This document shows positions 34,350 to 44,443 of a stretch of DNA of 64,000 nt, piece after piece. This stretch comes from UBA6898 sp964463135 (GTDB lineage: Bacteria; Nitrospirota; Thermodesulfovibrionia; Thermodesulfovibrionales; UBA6898), in NCBI GenBank assembly GCA_964463135.1, contig CAYXBA010000010.1:1-64000 (forward strand). Reading direction: 5' to 3'. A program made the position numbers and the translations under genes. Every line of letters starts with the position of its first letter. Positions within the stretch are counted from its first letter, which is position 1. Under the pieces are notes generated by a model. It ran no database searches and was not told the DNA's origin. It saw nothing but the letters and a program-made list of their open reading frames with translations.

Positions 34350-35729
34350 ATGGCTGTGATCCTCGTTGTTGACGACGAACCGCTGCAGCGGGATATCCTG
34401 AAGACGATCCTTGATGACGAGGGATACGAGACCCATACCGCAGCCTCCGGAGAAGAGGCGCTCAAGACCATAGGGAAGTTCCATCCTGACGTGATCCTTA
34501 CCGACCTCAAGATGGAAGGCATGGGAGGCATAGACCTGCTCAGGACAGCACGGGCTGCTGACTCTTCCCTGACCTTCATCGTCATGACAGCCCACGGCAC
34601 GGTCGGCTCAGCGGTCGAGGCGATGAAAGAAGGCGCCTTTGATTATCTCCAGAAACCGCTCGAAAAAGACAACCTGCTCATTACGGTCAGGCGGGCGATC
34701 GAACATGCTGAACTGCTGAAAGAGAACCTGCAGCTCAAGAAAGAGCTCTATGACAGATTCCGGATGGAAGGCATTGTCGGAAAGTCGCCAAAGATGCAGG
34801 AAGCGATCGGGATCATGCAGAAGGTCTCCGGCAGTCCTGCTACGGTGCTGATCATCGGGGAGAGCGGCACCGGCAAAGAGCTCATTGCTCGTGCCATCCA
34901 TTACAACAGCCCGCGCCGGAGTAAACCCTTCATTGCGCTGAACTGCGCTGCCATACCGGAGAATCTTTTCGAAAGCGAGCTGTTCGGGTTCGAGCCCGGG
35001 GCTTTTACCGGCGCCTCAGCCCGCAAGATCGGGCTCTTTGAAGCTGCAAACAACGGCACGCTCTTCCTTGACGAGATCGGCGATATGCCGCTCATGATGC
35101 AGTCAAAGCTTCTCCGGGTGCTCCAGGACAGGGAGATCAGAAGGCTCGGCGGCAAGGAGACGATCAAGATCGACGTCAGGATCATCACTGCAACGAACAA
35201 GGACCTCGCAAAGGAACTCACCAGGGGAGGGTTCAGGGAGGATCTGTACTACCGGCTCAAGGTCGTTACGATACAGCTTCCTCCTCTGCGGGAACGGAAA
35301 GAAGACATTCCGGCGCTGGTCGAATTCTTCAGGACAAAATACAACAGTGAGTTCGGCAAGAGGATAAAAGGGGTTGACCAGACATCACTCAAGGCGCTCA
35401 TGGAATACTCCTGGCCGGGCAATATCCGGCAGCTGGAATCGGTCATAGAACGCGCGGTCATCCTGAGCGATCACGATGCGATCAGCCTGAAGGACATAAA
35501 AAGCGAACTCGGGACGTCTCAGCCTTCGGGTGTCTGGGATTTTGAGCTCACAGAAGAAGGCCTGAACCTGGAAGAGCTTGAGAAGGACCTTTTGAAGAAG
35601 GCAATGGCACGATCGAACAATGTAGTTGCCAAGGCTGCAAAGCTTCTCGGCATGAGCTACAAGACGTTCTGGTACCGCTGGGAAAAGATCAGCATGGAGC
35701 CTGGCGCAAAAAAAGCTGCTGATGAATAA
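34350..35729 (+). CDS. NtrC-family sigma-54-dependent response regulator
   Basis: A receiver domain (VVDDEP, phosphoacceptor in LTDLKMEG) is followed by an AAA+ domain with Walker A GESGTGKELIARAIH, the sigma-54 contact loop PGAFTGA, Walker B LFLDEIGD and the arginine-finger region. A C-terminal Fis-type helix-turn-helix ends the protein (NNVVAKAAKLLGMSYKTF). It activates sigma-54 promoters when phosphorylated by the upstream kinase. The end overlaps the next gene by 8 nt. Confidence 0.96.
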   Translation: MAVILVVDDEPLQRDILKTILDDEGYETHTAASGEEALKTIGKFHPDVILTDLKMEGMGGIDLLRTARAADSSLTFIVMTAHGTVGSAVEAMKEGAFDYLQKPLEKDNLLITVRRAIEHAELLKENLQLKKELYDRFRMEGIVGKSPKMQEAIGIMQKVSGSPATVLIIGESGTGKELIARAIHYNSPRRSKPFIALNCAAIPENLFESELFGFEPGAFTGASARKIGLFEAANNGTLFLDEIGDMPLMMQSKLLRVLQDREIRRLGGKETIKIDVRIITATNKDLAKELTRGGFREDLYYRLKVVTIQLPPLRERKEDIPALVEFFRTKYNSEFGKRIKGVDQTSLKALMEYSWPGNIRQLESVIERAVILSDHDAISLKDIKSELGTSQPSGVWDFELTEEGLNLEELEKDLLKKAMARSNNVVAKAAKLLGMSYKTFWYRWEKISMEPGAKKAADE

Positions 35730-36432
35730 TTCTGACCATCCGGCCAGACTCAGTTCAGTCCAGCTTACCCTCCCCTTTCTGCGTGATGAATATGCACTGC
35801 AGGCATCCCTCAAAAGAATGCTCGGCAGGGAGATCGGAATTACCCTGACCGAAAACAGCACCAGCATGATCTCGATCAAGAGAAGCCCGGAAAGACCGAA
35901 CCTTCGCATTCACCGCATATTCCTTGAAGCAGACGATTTTGTCCTTCAGGCTGTTGCCGACTTTATCAGGAACCGAAAGTCGGCCCGTCCTGTTATCCAG
36001 GCCTACATTCGACGCCACACCAGCTCATTGAAAACCGGGACACCGAGGAAAGCGCCGCTCAGAACTAAAGGGGTCTGCCACTGCCTGACAACATTGTTTG
36101 ACAATGTCAATGCCGGGTATTTTCGAGGAGAGATCACTGCAGCCATAACCTGGGGCAGAAAGGCAAAGGGCAGAAGAACGCGGCGCGTGACCCTGGGCAG
36201 CTACTGCCGGGATTCCCGCACCATCAGAATAAACCCCCTGCTCGACAGAAAGACCGTTCCGCAGTTCTTCCTTGAGTACGTCATCTATCATGAGATGCTT
36301 CATGCTGCACTCGGCATTGTGGACAGGAACGGAAGGCGCTCGGTCCATTTCAAGGAATTCCGGAGAAGAGAGCGGGAGTTCGCCGCATACGAGCAGGCAA
36401 TCGCCTGGGAAAAGGAACATTTGGTCAGGTAG
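35722..36432 (+). CDS. SprT-like zinc metalloprotease-domain protein
   Basis: The C-terminal half has YVIYHEMLHAALGI followed by VHFKEFRRRERE, the HExxH plus downstream His arrangement of SprT-like/YgjP-related peptidases. The N-terminal 100 residues are basic and unrecognised. It overlaps the NtrC-type regulator by 8 nt and is probably cotranscribed with it. Its substrate is unknown. Confidence 0.8.
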   Translation: MNNSDHPARLSSVQLTLPFLRDEYALQASLKRMLGREIGITLTENSTSMISIKRSPERPNLRIHRIFLEADDFVLQAVADFIRNRKSARPVIQAYIRRHTSSLKTGTPRKAPLRTKGVCHCLTTLFDNVNAGYFRGEITAAITWGRKAKGRRTRRVTLGSYCRDSRTIRINPLLDRKTVPQFFLEYVIYHEMLHAALGIVDRNGRRSVHFKEFRRREREFAAYEQAIAWEKEHLVR

Positions 36433-36787
36433 CGCTCTATTAAAGCTGCGAAGGTTGTTTAGACTGTAGTCTTTTAGGTTAGGCAAACAGCGAACCAATT
36501 ACCAAACACCTTTTCAATGTATCTCGGTCATTTCCACCTATCTACCTAAACACCTACAGACTATCTACCTGGGCAGTTACGAACTATGAAGATAAGTTAA
36601 TCCAATGTTCACGGTTAATTCAAACTAAAGTCATATCCTATAGATACCGAGAATACCTCGGAACCCTCCATTACACTGGGGCCTGTTTTACGGGCCCCTT
36701 TTTTTAATCGGACCTCAAAAAACCTGACCTGAAAAGAATAAGCCCAGAAACTGACAGGGGCGAGGGAGAAACAGGTTACAATTATTC
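36433..36787. other. Intergenic region with orphan terminator and possible small RNA
   Basis: This 355-bp gap contains a stretch with repeated ACCTA/CTACCT words (about 36530-36570), a small hairpin CCGAG/CTCGG (about 36640-36655) and a strong terminator (36678-36705). The terminator lies more than 240 nt from the preceding stop codon, which suggests a separate short transcript. No ORF with a ribosome site was found. Confidence 0.4.
36678..36705 (+). terminator. Rho-independent terminator
   Basis: GGGGCC (36678-36683) pairs with GGCCCC (36693-36698) around a 9-nt loop and is followed by seven T residues, a canonical intrinsic terminator in the plus direction. Confidence 0.85.
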
Positions 36788-37963
36788 ATGAGCCCGTTTA
36801 TCATCCTCTGCATAACCGGCTTTCTTGCGATCTTCAGTTCAACGATCTCGAAGAGCCCGGTCCTGCCGCTCTTTGCAACGCACCTCGGCGCAGGCCCCTC
36901 GGGGGTCGGCATGGTCGCCGCAGTCTCTGCCTTCACCGGCATCATTGCAAGCATACCGGCAGGCATGCTCTCTGACCGCTGGGGCAGGAAAAGGATGCTG
37001 CTCATATCGTCCGTCGTGTTTGCCACAGCGCCGTTCCTCTATCTCTTCATCACCAATATCTGGCAGCTTGCCCTGGTCAGGTTCTATCACGGGTTTGCAA
37101 CTGCCTTGTTCGTTCCGGTCTCTATGGCCATGATCTCTGATCTGTACCATAAGGAGCGGGGCGAAAAGCTCGGATGGTTCTCGACATCAACCCTTCTCGG
37201 CAGGTTTGCCGCGCCCCTTGCAGGAGGGACGTTTTTAAGTCTCTTTGCAGCACACCCTGACCTCAGCTTTAGGGCGGTCTACCTTGCTTGCGGAACTGCC
37301 GGGGCAGCAGCGATGGTATTTGCCTTCAGGCTGCCAGCAACGCATGAAGAGCGCAGAGCTCATCAGACCTGGACAGAGACCCTGCAGGCATTCAGGTCAG
37401 TGATATCGCATCGGGCCATACTTATTACGGCCATGGTCGAGGCAGCGATTCTCTTTGCGTACGGCACCTTCGAGACGTTTCTTCCGCTCTACGCAAGGGA
37501 GAGTGGAATAAGCACGTATGAGATCGGCATCTTCCTCTCCGCGCAGGTGATCACTCTTGCGATCACAAAACCGGTCATGGGCAGATTTTCAGACAGACAC
37601 GGAAGAAGGCCTCAGATCGTTGCCGGTGCATTACTCGGCGCCTTCTCCATCGCAGCCTTTTCCCTCTTCAGCTCTTTCCCCCTGCTCCTTGCGATCAGCA
37701 TACTCTTCGGCCTCAGCCTTTCTGTTGTCACCTCTGCGACCTCTGCATATATCGCTGACCTTTCAAGAAAAGAGACTCACGGTTCGGCCATGGGCCTGCT
37801 CGGCTCTGTCATGGACATCGGCCATACCACCGGTCCGCTTGCAGCAGGCGTCCTCGCCTCACAGTTCGGGCTCAGGATATCCTTTGTTGGCGCAGCAGTG
37901 GTGGTGGCAGCCTGTTCTTTGCTGTTTGGGGCGACAATGTTCAGCCGACGCTCGCTCACGTAA
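36788..37963 (+). CDS. Major facilitator superfamily transporter
   Basis: The 391-residue protein has about twelve hydrophobic segments and the MFS motif GMLSDRWGRKRML between helices 2 and 3, repeated in degenerate form in the second half (GRFSDRHGRRPQIV). The pattern resembles drug/metabolite efflux permeases of the MFS_1 family. The substrate is not recognisable. It is a single gene upstream of the metal efflux cluster. Confidence 0.93.
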   Translation: MSPFIILCITGFLAIFSSTISKSPVLPLFATHLGAGPSGVGMVAAVSAFTGIIASIPAGMLSDRWGRKRMLLISSVVFATAPFLYLFITNIWQLALVRFYHGFATALFVPVSMAMISDLYHKERGEKLGWFSTSTLLGRFAAPLAGGTFLSLFAAHPDLSFRAVYLACGTAGAAAMVFAFRLPATHEERRAHQTWTETLQAFRSVISHRAILITAMVEAAILFAYGTFETFLPLYARESGISTYEIGIFLSAQVITLAITKPVMGRFSDRHGRRPQIVAGALLGAFSIAAFSLFSSFPLLLAISILFGLSLSVVTSATSAYIADLSRKETHGSAMGLLGSVMDIGHTTGPLAAGVLASQFGLRISFVGAAVVVAACSLLFGATMFSRRSLT

Positions 37964-38064
37964 CGGTCTTTGCCTCTTTCAAATTGCCGCTTCTTTTCAA
38001 AAGCCCGACATACCCTCTTCAACCAGCCATTGACGATAAATGCTGCTTTGGGTTAACGTAAAAA

Positions 38065-38466
38065 ATGAACAACGTAGCACAGCCAAAAACTTTTTCAGCG
38101 GCAATTATGCTGTTCTTGTTCCTCCTCGCATCCTTTGTGGGGGCTGAAGGCACCCTGCTCTGCTTCGGCAAAGACGGGCATATGGCAGTTGAGTTCGTCG
38201 ATGCATGTAATGGCAGGGGGCTTGGTTCAGAGCTCGCCGGAACAGAGAGCGATGCCTGCGGTACCTGCATAGATGTACAGTTTCAGAACAGCGCTGCATT
38301 GTCAAATCACAGGCCGCTCAAAGTCAGTCCTCATGCCACACTGTTCAGTTTTCAGCCCGTACCTGCAGTGCAGCCCTCCAGTTTCATCCGGGAGACACAA
38401 ACCCGTTCATCGGTCCCTGTTCGCATAAGTCTCACCAGCCTCAGTTCGGTCGTTCTTCGCATCTGA
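38065..38466 (+). CDS. Small exported protein upstream of the metal efflux operon, unknown
   Basis: A membrane or signal segment (about residues 11-27) precedes a region with four cysteines (LLCFGKDGHMAVEFVDAC, then DACGTC) and a serine/proline-rich tail. I do not recognise the family. Its position just before the RND genes, with a CFG-D-GH-type motif and CGTC pair, makes a periplasmic metal-handling or sensing role possible. Confidence 0.6.
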   Translation: MNNVAQPKTFSAAIMLFLFLLASFVGAEGTLLCFGKDGHMAVEFVDACNGRGLGSELAGTESDACGTCIDVQFQNSAALSNHRPLKVSPHATLFSFQPVPAVQPSSFIRETQTRSSVPVRISLTSLSSVVLRI

Positions 38467-38563
38467 TCTAATCTTCTCATGCCTGCTTTCCCTTTAGCCT
38501 TATTACACTAAGGCATTGGGATTCCCTATCTTTTTGCAAAAAAAATAATGAGAGGTATTACCT

Positions 38564-39832
38564 GTGATACAAAGACTATTTATGCGCACTATATATTTCC
38601 TTATTCTATGTCTGGGCACGGCTCATGCCCAGACAACCGTGTCCGAGGGGCAGATGAAGGCACTGACGCTCGGGGATGCAATACAACACGCCCTGGCTCA
38701 CAATCCTGACATCCGGACACTCAGACTCGAAGAAGAAGCCGCAACAGGGCAGAATGACCGGGCACAGCTCCTGCTCATCAATAACCCGACCCTGGAAGGC
38801 AATGTCTCGAAGAAAGACAGACCGGAGGCGGAAGGCGGCGGGAAATACACGAACTATGGCTTCAAACTTTCCCAGGAATTCGAGATCGCAGGCCAGCGCA
38901 GTGCAAGGATCGCTGTTTCGGAAAAAGAACTTGCAAGAGTGAGGTCGGAGATCAGGGACAGGGAGAGGCTATTGATCTCAGACGTTCAAGACGCCTTCAC
39001 CAGGACTCTCGCACTCAAGAAGAAGAGCGGTCTTGCGCAGGAAAACGTCAGACTGAACGAAGAGCTCCTCGGGTACACAAAGATCAAGTTCCAGGCCGGA
39101 GATGTCTCCGGGCTTGATGTCAATCTTTCAGAGGTTGAACTGAGCAAAGCGAAAAAAGAACTTCTTCTGGCGGAACGGGAATACAGGGGATCTCTTCTTG
39201 CGCTGCAGGGACTTCTCGGCTTGTCGCCTGATATGTCCCTTGCCGTAGAAGGAGATCTGCCTTCAGAAGCGCCGGCTCTCCCTGACAAAGAGGCACTGAA
39301 AGACCTGGCCTTTTCACGTCGGCCTGACGCAAAGGCGAGCGCATTTGAGATGGAGAAGACAGCGTCCGCGCTGGAATTGGTAAAGAAGGAAGCCTTTCCG
39401 AACATAACGCTGTCCGGATTTTATGACAGAGACGAAGATCGGAACGTTGCAGGCATAGAGATCTCAATGCCGCTGCCATTCTTTGACCGGAAGCAGGCCG
39501 AAAAGAAAGAGGCCTTTGTAAAAGCAGAAGGGGCAAAGATAAAAGCAGCCGGCCTGAAAAAGACCATTGAGCGGGAGATCGATCAGGCCTTCAGCGATAT
39601 CACCTCTGCCATCGAGGAGCTTTCGCTCTTCAGGAAAGAGATACTGGTAAAAGCCGGAGAGAACCTGGAGCTCCTGAACCTCGCCTTTAAGGAAGGGAAG
39701 ATCGGCTTCTTTGAAGTGCGGTTCGCACAGAAGGACACCATCGAGGCACAGTTTGCCTACATTGAGGCTCAGGCGAGGACACAGCTTGCACTGAATGCCA
39801 TTGAGAAGATCACGGGAGGAGCGGTGAAATGA
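38564..39832 (+). CDS. TolC-family outer-membrane efflux protein (CzcC-like)
   Basis: A signal peptide (ending TAHAQ) and two long alpha-helical coiled halves of the OEP family (LTLGDAIQHALAHNPDI; second half LKDLAFSRRPDAKA) indicate the outer-membrane duct of a tripartite RND pump. It overlaps the adaptor gene by 4 nt. The start is likely GTG at 38564 behind GAGAGG; an ATG at 38582 is an alternative. Confidence 0.92.
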   Translation: MIQRLFMRTIYFLILCLGTAHAQTTVSEGQMKALTLGDAIQHALAHNPDIRTLRLEEEAATGQNDRAQLLLINNPTLEGNVSKKDRPEAEGGGKYTNYGFKLSQEFEIAGQRSARIAVSEKELARVRSEIRDRERLLISDVQDAFTRTLALKKKSGLAQENVRLNEELLGYTKIKFQAGDVSGLDVNLSEVELSKAKKELLLAEREYRGSLLALQGLLGLSPDMSLAVEGDLPSEAPALPDKEALKDLAFSRRPDAKASAFEMEKTASALELVKKEAFPNITLSGFYDRDEDRNVAGIEISMPLPFFDRKQAEKKEAFVKAEGAKIKAAGLKKTIEREIDQAFSDITSAIEELSLFRKEILVKAGENLELLNLAFKEGKIGFFEVRFAQKDTIEAQFAYIEAQARTQLALNAIEKITGGAVK

Positions 39833-41115
39833 TTACAGAGAAAGATACCATCGGGTATAAGCTGCTTGCGATAATCCTTATTGTCCTGGGCATTGCGGTA
39901 TTGACCGCAGGATGCGGGAAAAAAGAGACTGCAAAAGAGGAAAAGCATTCAGCAATCGAGGAGAAGAAAGAAGCCGGGCACAAAGGAGAACATAAAGATG
40001 AGCACGAGGGTGAGCACGAAGGCGAACACGAGGGCGAAGAGCCCGGCGTTGTGACACTGTCACCCGAAAAGCAGAAGTCCTCCGGAATAGAGGTCAAGCA
40101 GACTGTGCTTGAGCATGCGGCCCTTCCCCTGTCCACAACCGCTGTTATAGAGATGAATATGGACCGGACTGCGAAGATCAGCCCGAGGGTGGCAGGAAAG
40201 GCGGTCAGGATCATTGCATCGCAGGGCGACAGGGTCAAGGCGGGACAGACCCTTGCCTGGCTCGATAGTGTGGAACTCGATCAGGCGTGGGCTGATTATC
40301 TCAAGGCGCAGGGTAAGTTCGAACTTGCAAGAAAGAACTTCCGGCGCGAGGAAAACCTCTTTGAGAAGAAGGTGGCGCCTGAAAAAGATGTTCTGAGGGC
40401 AAGGCAGGAGCTGGGAGAGGCAGAGGCTGACCTCAACCTTGCACAGGAACGCTTCAGGCTGCTCGGCGTTGATGTCTCGCAGTTCGAATCTTCAAAGGGC
40501 AAGGGAACCCACCCCTTTATTCCGGTCACCACTCCTGTTGGCGGCGTAGTGATCGAAAAGACAATCACGCAGGGAGAGATGGTCAGTTCCGAAAAGCCGC
40601 TCTTTACCGTAGCTGACCTCTCGACGCTCTGGGTGGTGATCGATATCTACGAAAAGGATTTTTCCCGTCTCAAGCTGGGCACCAACGTGAAGGTCTCAGT
40701 TGCGTCGTTTCCGGACAAGAGCTTCAGGGGGAAGATCGCCTATATCAGTGACCTGGTCGACGAAAAGACAAGGACCGAAAAGGCAAGGGTGACGATAGAT
40801 AATTCAAGCGGACTGCTCAAGCCCGGCATGTTTGCGAGCGTGCTGATCGAGGCTGCCGGCGGCGGGACCGGGAAGCTGATCGCAGTCCCTGAAGAAGCTG
40901 TCCTTATCGAAGGGACAAAGAGATATGTCTTTATTCAGACCACTCCGGACAAGTTCAGGAGGCAGGACATCGAGACGGGGAGGACGCTTGGGAATCGCCT
41001 GGAAATAACATCAGGACTGAAGGAAGGAGAAACGGTCGCCGTAAAAGGGGCGTTCATCCTCAAATCGGAACTGAAGAAAGGCGAACTCGTCGACGAGCAT
41101 GGCCATGGAAAATAA
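39829..41115 (+). CDS. RND periplasmic adaptor (CzcB-like) with His-rich N-terminus
   Basis: A lipobox (VLTAGC) marks an inner-membrane lipoprotein. A His/Glu-rich stretch (about residues 50-70, repeated EHEGEHEG) precedes the membrane-fusion domains: barrel-sandwich hybrid, coiled hairpin (DYLKAQGKFELARKNFRREE) and beta-barrel. The metal-binding start is typical of CzcB/CusB adaptors for Zn, Co, Cd, Cu or Ag. It overlaps the TolC-like gene and precedes the pump gene by 175 nt, a gap that includes a palindromic repeat. Confidence 0.93.
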   Translation: MITEKDTIGYKLLAIILIVLGIAVLTAGCGKKETAKEEKHSAIEEKKEAGHKGEHKDEHEGEHEGEHEGEEPGVVTLSPEKQKSSGIEVKQTVLEHAALPLSTTAVIEMNMDRTAKISPRVAGKAVRIIASQGDRVKAGQTLAWLDSVELDQAWADYLKAQGKFELARKNFRREENLFEKKVAPEKDVLRARQELGEAEADLNLAQERFRLLGVDVSQFESSKGKGTHPFIPVTTPVGGVVIEKTITQGEMVSSEKPLFTVADLSTLWVVIDIYEKDFSRLKLGTNVKVSVASFPDKSFRGKIAYISDLVDEKTRTEKARVTIDNSSGLLKPGMFASVLIEAAGGGTGKLIAVPEEAVLIEGTKRYVFIQTTPDKFRRQDIETGRTLGNRLEITSGLKEGETVAVKGAFILKSELKKGELVDEHGHGK

Positions 41116-41166
41116 ATATGCTGTGTTTTGCAGTCTTGAAATAGTGAAGACGTAATTATCAAAAAA

Positions 41167-41234
41167 TCCCTCCTAACCTCCCTTTGCTAAAGGGAGGAAT
41201 AACCCCTCTTTGGCAAAGAGGGGCGAGGGGAGAT
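41167..41234. repeat. Double palindrome between czcB-like and czcA-like genes
   Basis: Two adjacent perfect or near-perfect palindromes, CCTCCCTTTGCTAAAGGGAG-type (41177-41197) and CCCCTCTTTGGCAAAGAGGG-type (41203-41223), resemble the ends of the doublet repeats but lack the ACCAG..GCAG insert. They lie inside an operon and could stabilise or attenuate the transcript. Confidence 0.75.
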
Positions 41235-41290
41235 TTTTCTATAATGTACATTCAATTAAGAAACACATAAATAATCGGGAGATACTTGTT

Positions 41291-44200
41291 ATGTTAGAAA
41301 GACTTGTCGCATATACATTAAAACAAAAAGGGATGGTCATATTCCTTTCACTTCTGATCATGTTGTTCGGCCTGTATTCCTATCTCACATTGCCGATCGA
41401 CGCTTTTCCGGATGTGACGAACATCCAGGTTGAGATCGTGAGCCACGCTGATGGGCTATCCGCCGTTGAGATCGAGAGAAATGTGACCTATCCGATCGAA
41501 ATGGCAATGCGCGGTCTGCCGGACCTTGAACAGATGCGTTCTGTCACAAAGTTCGGTCTTTCTATCGTGACGATCGTTTTTAAGGATACTGTTGATATCT
41601 ATTTCGCCCGGCAGCTGGTATTCGAGCGCCTGGCGGAAGCGAGAGAAAAGGTCCCCAAAGGCGTTGAGATCGCCATGGGCCCGATAGGCACGGCAATGGG
41701 TGAGATCTATCAATATACCCTTGAGGGGAAAATGCCGGAAGACCCGCAGCAGAAGATAGCCTATCTTACGAACCTGAGAACCATTCAGGAGTGGATCGTC
41801 ACGCCGCAGCTGAAAAATGTTCCCGGTGTAAATGAGATCAATTCGTTCGGAGGATATTTCAAACAGTACCAGGTGATCGTGTCACCCGAGAAACTGCTCC
41901 ACTATGCAGTGACCGCTGACGATGTGTACGCAGCCATCGGCAGCAATAATGAGAACGTCGGCGGCAACATTCTCGAACGGAACAGCGATCAATTTATCGT
42001 CCGTGGTGTCGGCCTGATAAAAAATGTCAGCGACATAGAGAACATTGTCCTGAGATCCCAGGGAGGCACTCCGACCTATATTCGGGACGTAGCTCAGGTC
42101 AGGGTCGGCGAAGCTGTTCGTATGGGCGCTGCCATGAAGAACGGCAAGGATGAATGTGTCGGCGGCATCGTCATGATGCTGCGCGGCGAGAACAGCCGCG
42201 ACGTTGTACGCCGGGTCGCGGAAAAGGTCAAAGAGATCAATGAGAACAATGTCCTTCCTGAGGGCCTCAGGCTCGTTCCCTTTTACGACAGGAGCGATAT
42301 CGTAAATGCCAGCGTCGGCACGGTTAACAAGGCCCTGATAGAAGGTTCTATCCTTGTGCTGATCGTGCTGTACCTGCTGCTGAACAGTATTCGGGGCAGC
42401 ATCGTAGTGCTGATCGCCTTACCGCTGTCGCTCCTGGCCACGTTCATCGTCATGAAGCTGGCGGGGATCAGCGCAAACCTGATGTCCCTCGGCGGTCTGG
42501 CAATATCGATCGGCATGATAATAGACACGACCATTATCCAGGTTGAGAATGTCCAGAGGCACCTGAGTGACGAAGGGGACCGGCATCCCGGAACATTTAC
42601 CGTGCTGAAGGCGGTGATGGAAGTCAGAAAGCCGAGCATCTTCGGCGAGCTTATCATCGCACTCACCTTCATCCCTATCCTTTCCCTCGAAGGGATCGAA
42701 GGGAAGATGTTCAGCCCGCTGGCCCTCACCGTTGCTATTGCGCTTCTCGCATCCCTCTTTCTTTCCGTATTCGTTATTCCTGTCCTCTGCATACTGTTCC
42801 TGAAACCCCAGAAGGAAAAAGAAAGTTTTATCATGAAGCACGCGAACAGGTTGTATCTACCCCTTCTCGAATATGCCATGAACAAAAAGCGGGTCGTGCT
42901 CAGCGTTGCCGGCCTTTTCCTGGCTGCCTCCCTGTTTCTTGCAGCGAGATTGGGGACGGAATTCATCCCGACCATGGATGAGGGTTCGTTCGATATGGAT
43001 GTGTCCATGCTCCCTGGTGTCTCCCTTGCGACAGCCATGGAAGTGAATCAACGTGCTTCAGAAAAGCTGAAGCAGTTTCCCGAACTTGATATTGTGGTGT
43101 CACGAACAGGACAAACCGGTGTAGCATTGGATACCAGAGGCCCGGATAAGACCGGATATGTGGGGATATTCAAGCCAAAGAAAGAATGGAAACGGAACAT
43201 TTCAAAGGAAGATTTGACCAATGAGATGCGCGAGTCCCTGGAAGCGATCGCAGGTATCACCTTCGGTTTCAGCCAGCCGATACAGTGCCGCATTGACGAA
43301 CTCGTAGCCGGGACAAAGGCGCAACTAATTCTCAAGCTCTTTGGCGAAGATCTTGACGTGCTGAATAATAAATCGACTGAAATTGCAAAAGTGCTTTCAA
43401 CCATCAGGGGGGGGACGGATCTCAGCACGGAAAAGGTTTCGGGACAGCCCTATCTGACCGTCAACATAGACCGGGCAAAAATAGCACGGTACGGCCTGAA
43501 TATCAGTGATGTTCAGAATGTGATCGAAATAGCTGTTGCCGGAAAATCCGCTTCCAAATTCTATGAAGAGAACAGGAGCTTTGATATCGCGGTCCGTCTG
43601 CCTGAAGAAAAGAGAAATTCTCTTGAATCGATCAGGAATATACTGGTCACCACAAAATCGGGTATGAATATCCCGCTCGAACAGCTGGCTGAGGTGAAAT
43701 TGATCGAAGGACCGGTCCAGATAAGCCGCCAGGATGGGGTGAGAAGGATCGGGATCGAGATGAACATCACCGGCAGGGATATCGGCAGTTTTGTAGCTGA
43801 GGCAAAACAAAGAATAAAAGAGAAGGTCAAGCTGCCTGCCGGTTATTATCTCACCTGGGGCGGACAATTTGAGAATCAGCAGCGTGCCATGAAAAAACTG
43901 ATGATCATCGGACCTGTTGCGATCGGGCTGATCCTGCTTCTTTTGTATGTCACCTTCCGCTCTATCAGCCTCGCGCTGCTGGTCATCTCCAATCTGCCGT
44001 TTGCCTTAATAGGCGGCATAGTCGCTCTCTACATATCCGGGCAATATTTGTCTGTTCCGGCGTCAGTGGGCTTTATAGTCCTGTTCGGTGTTGCTGTGCT
44101 GAATGGCCTTGTATTAGTCTCGCGCATCTCGCAACTACGCGAAGAAGGATTTGAATTACAGGAAGCGATCAGGAAGGGAAGCCTTGACCGGTTACGTCCG

Positions 44201-44395
44201 GTATTGATGACCGCATCAATATCGATTTTCAGTTTGATCCCGATGCTGCTTGCCGGAGGCACGGGGTCTGAAATACAAAAACCGCTGGCAACGGTAGTTG
44301 TTGGGGGGTTGATCACTTCGACCCTGCTGACGCTGCTGATCATTCCTTCGGTTTACAGCTGGTTCGAAAAGAGAACGGTCGAAGCAGAAATGTAG
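41291..44395 (+). CDS. CzcA/CusA-type heavy-metal RND efflux pump
   Basis: About 1034 residues with RND architecture: an N-terminal helix (LPIDAFPDVTNIQVEI), two large periplasmic loops and twelve membrane helices. The heavy-metal-efflux features include GGLAISIGMIIDTTIIQVENV in helix 4, with proton-relay Asp and Glu. It forms the inner-membrane pump with the upstream adaptor and channel. The ATG at 41291 (MLERLVAYTLKQKG) fits the family start; upstream codons fall in the repeat. Which metal it exports cannot be decided. Confidence 0.95.
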   Translation: MLERLVAYTLKQKGMVIFLSLLIMLFGLYSYLTLPIDAFPDVTNIQVEIVSHADGLSAVEIERNVTYPIEMAMRGLPDLEQMRSVTKFGLSIVTIVFKDTVDIYFARQLVFERLAEAREKVPKGVEIAMGPIGTAMGEIYQYTLEGKMPEDPQQKIAYLTNLRTIQEWIVTPQLKNVPGVNEINSFGGYFKQYQVIVSPEKLLHYAVTADDVYAAIGSNNENVGGNILERNSDQFIVRGVGLIKNVSDIENIVLRSQGGTPTYIRDVAQVRVGEAVRMGAAMKNGKDECVGGIVMMLRGENSRDVVRRVAEKVKEINENNVLPEGLRLVPFYDRSDIVNASVGTVNKALIEGSILVLIVLYLLLNSIRGSIVVLIALPLSLLATFIVMKLAGISANLMSLGGLAISIGMIIDTTIIQVENVQRHLSDEGDRHPGTFTVLKAVMEVRKPSIFGELIIALTFIPILSLEGIEGKMFSPLALTVAIALLASLFLSVFVIPVLCILFLKPQKEKESFIMKHANRLYLPLLEYAMNKKRVVLSVAGLFLAASLFLAARLGTEFIPTMDEGSFDMDVSMLPGVSLATAMEVNQRASEKLKQFPELDIVVSRTGQTGVALDTRGPDKTGYVGIFKPKKEWKRNISKEDLTNEMRESLEAIAGITFGFSQPIQCRIDELVAGTKAQLILKLFGEDLDVLNNKSTEIAKVLSTIRGGTDLSTEKVSGQPYLTVNIDRAKIARYGLNISDVQNVIEIAVAGKSASKFYEENRSFDIAVRLPEEKRNSLESIRNILVTTKSGMNIPLEQLAEVKLIEGPVQISRQDGVRRIGIEMNITGRDIGSFVAEAKQRIKEKVKLPAGYYLTWGGQFENQQRAMKKLMIIGPVAIGLILLLLYVTFRSISLALLVISNLPFALIGGIVALYISGQYLSVPASVGFIVLFGVAVLNGLVLVSRISQLREEGFELQEAIRKGSLDRLRPVLMTASISIFSLIPMLLAGGTGSEIQKPLATVVVGGLITSTLLTLLIIPSVYSWFEKRTVEAEM

Positions 44396-44443
44396 CTACA
44401 TCGGAATATCATATATATCAGCAAAACGCATAAGGAGTATCGC

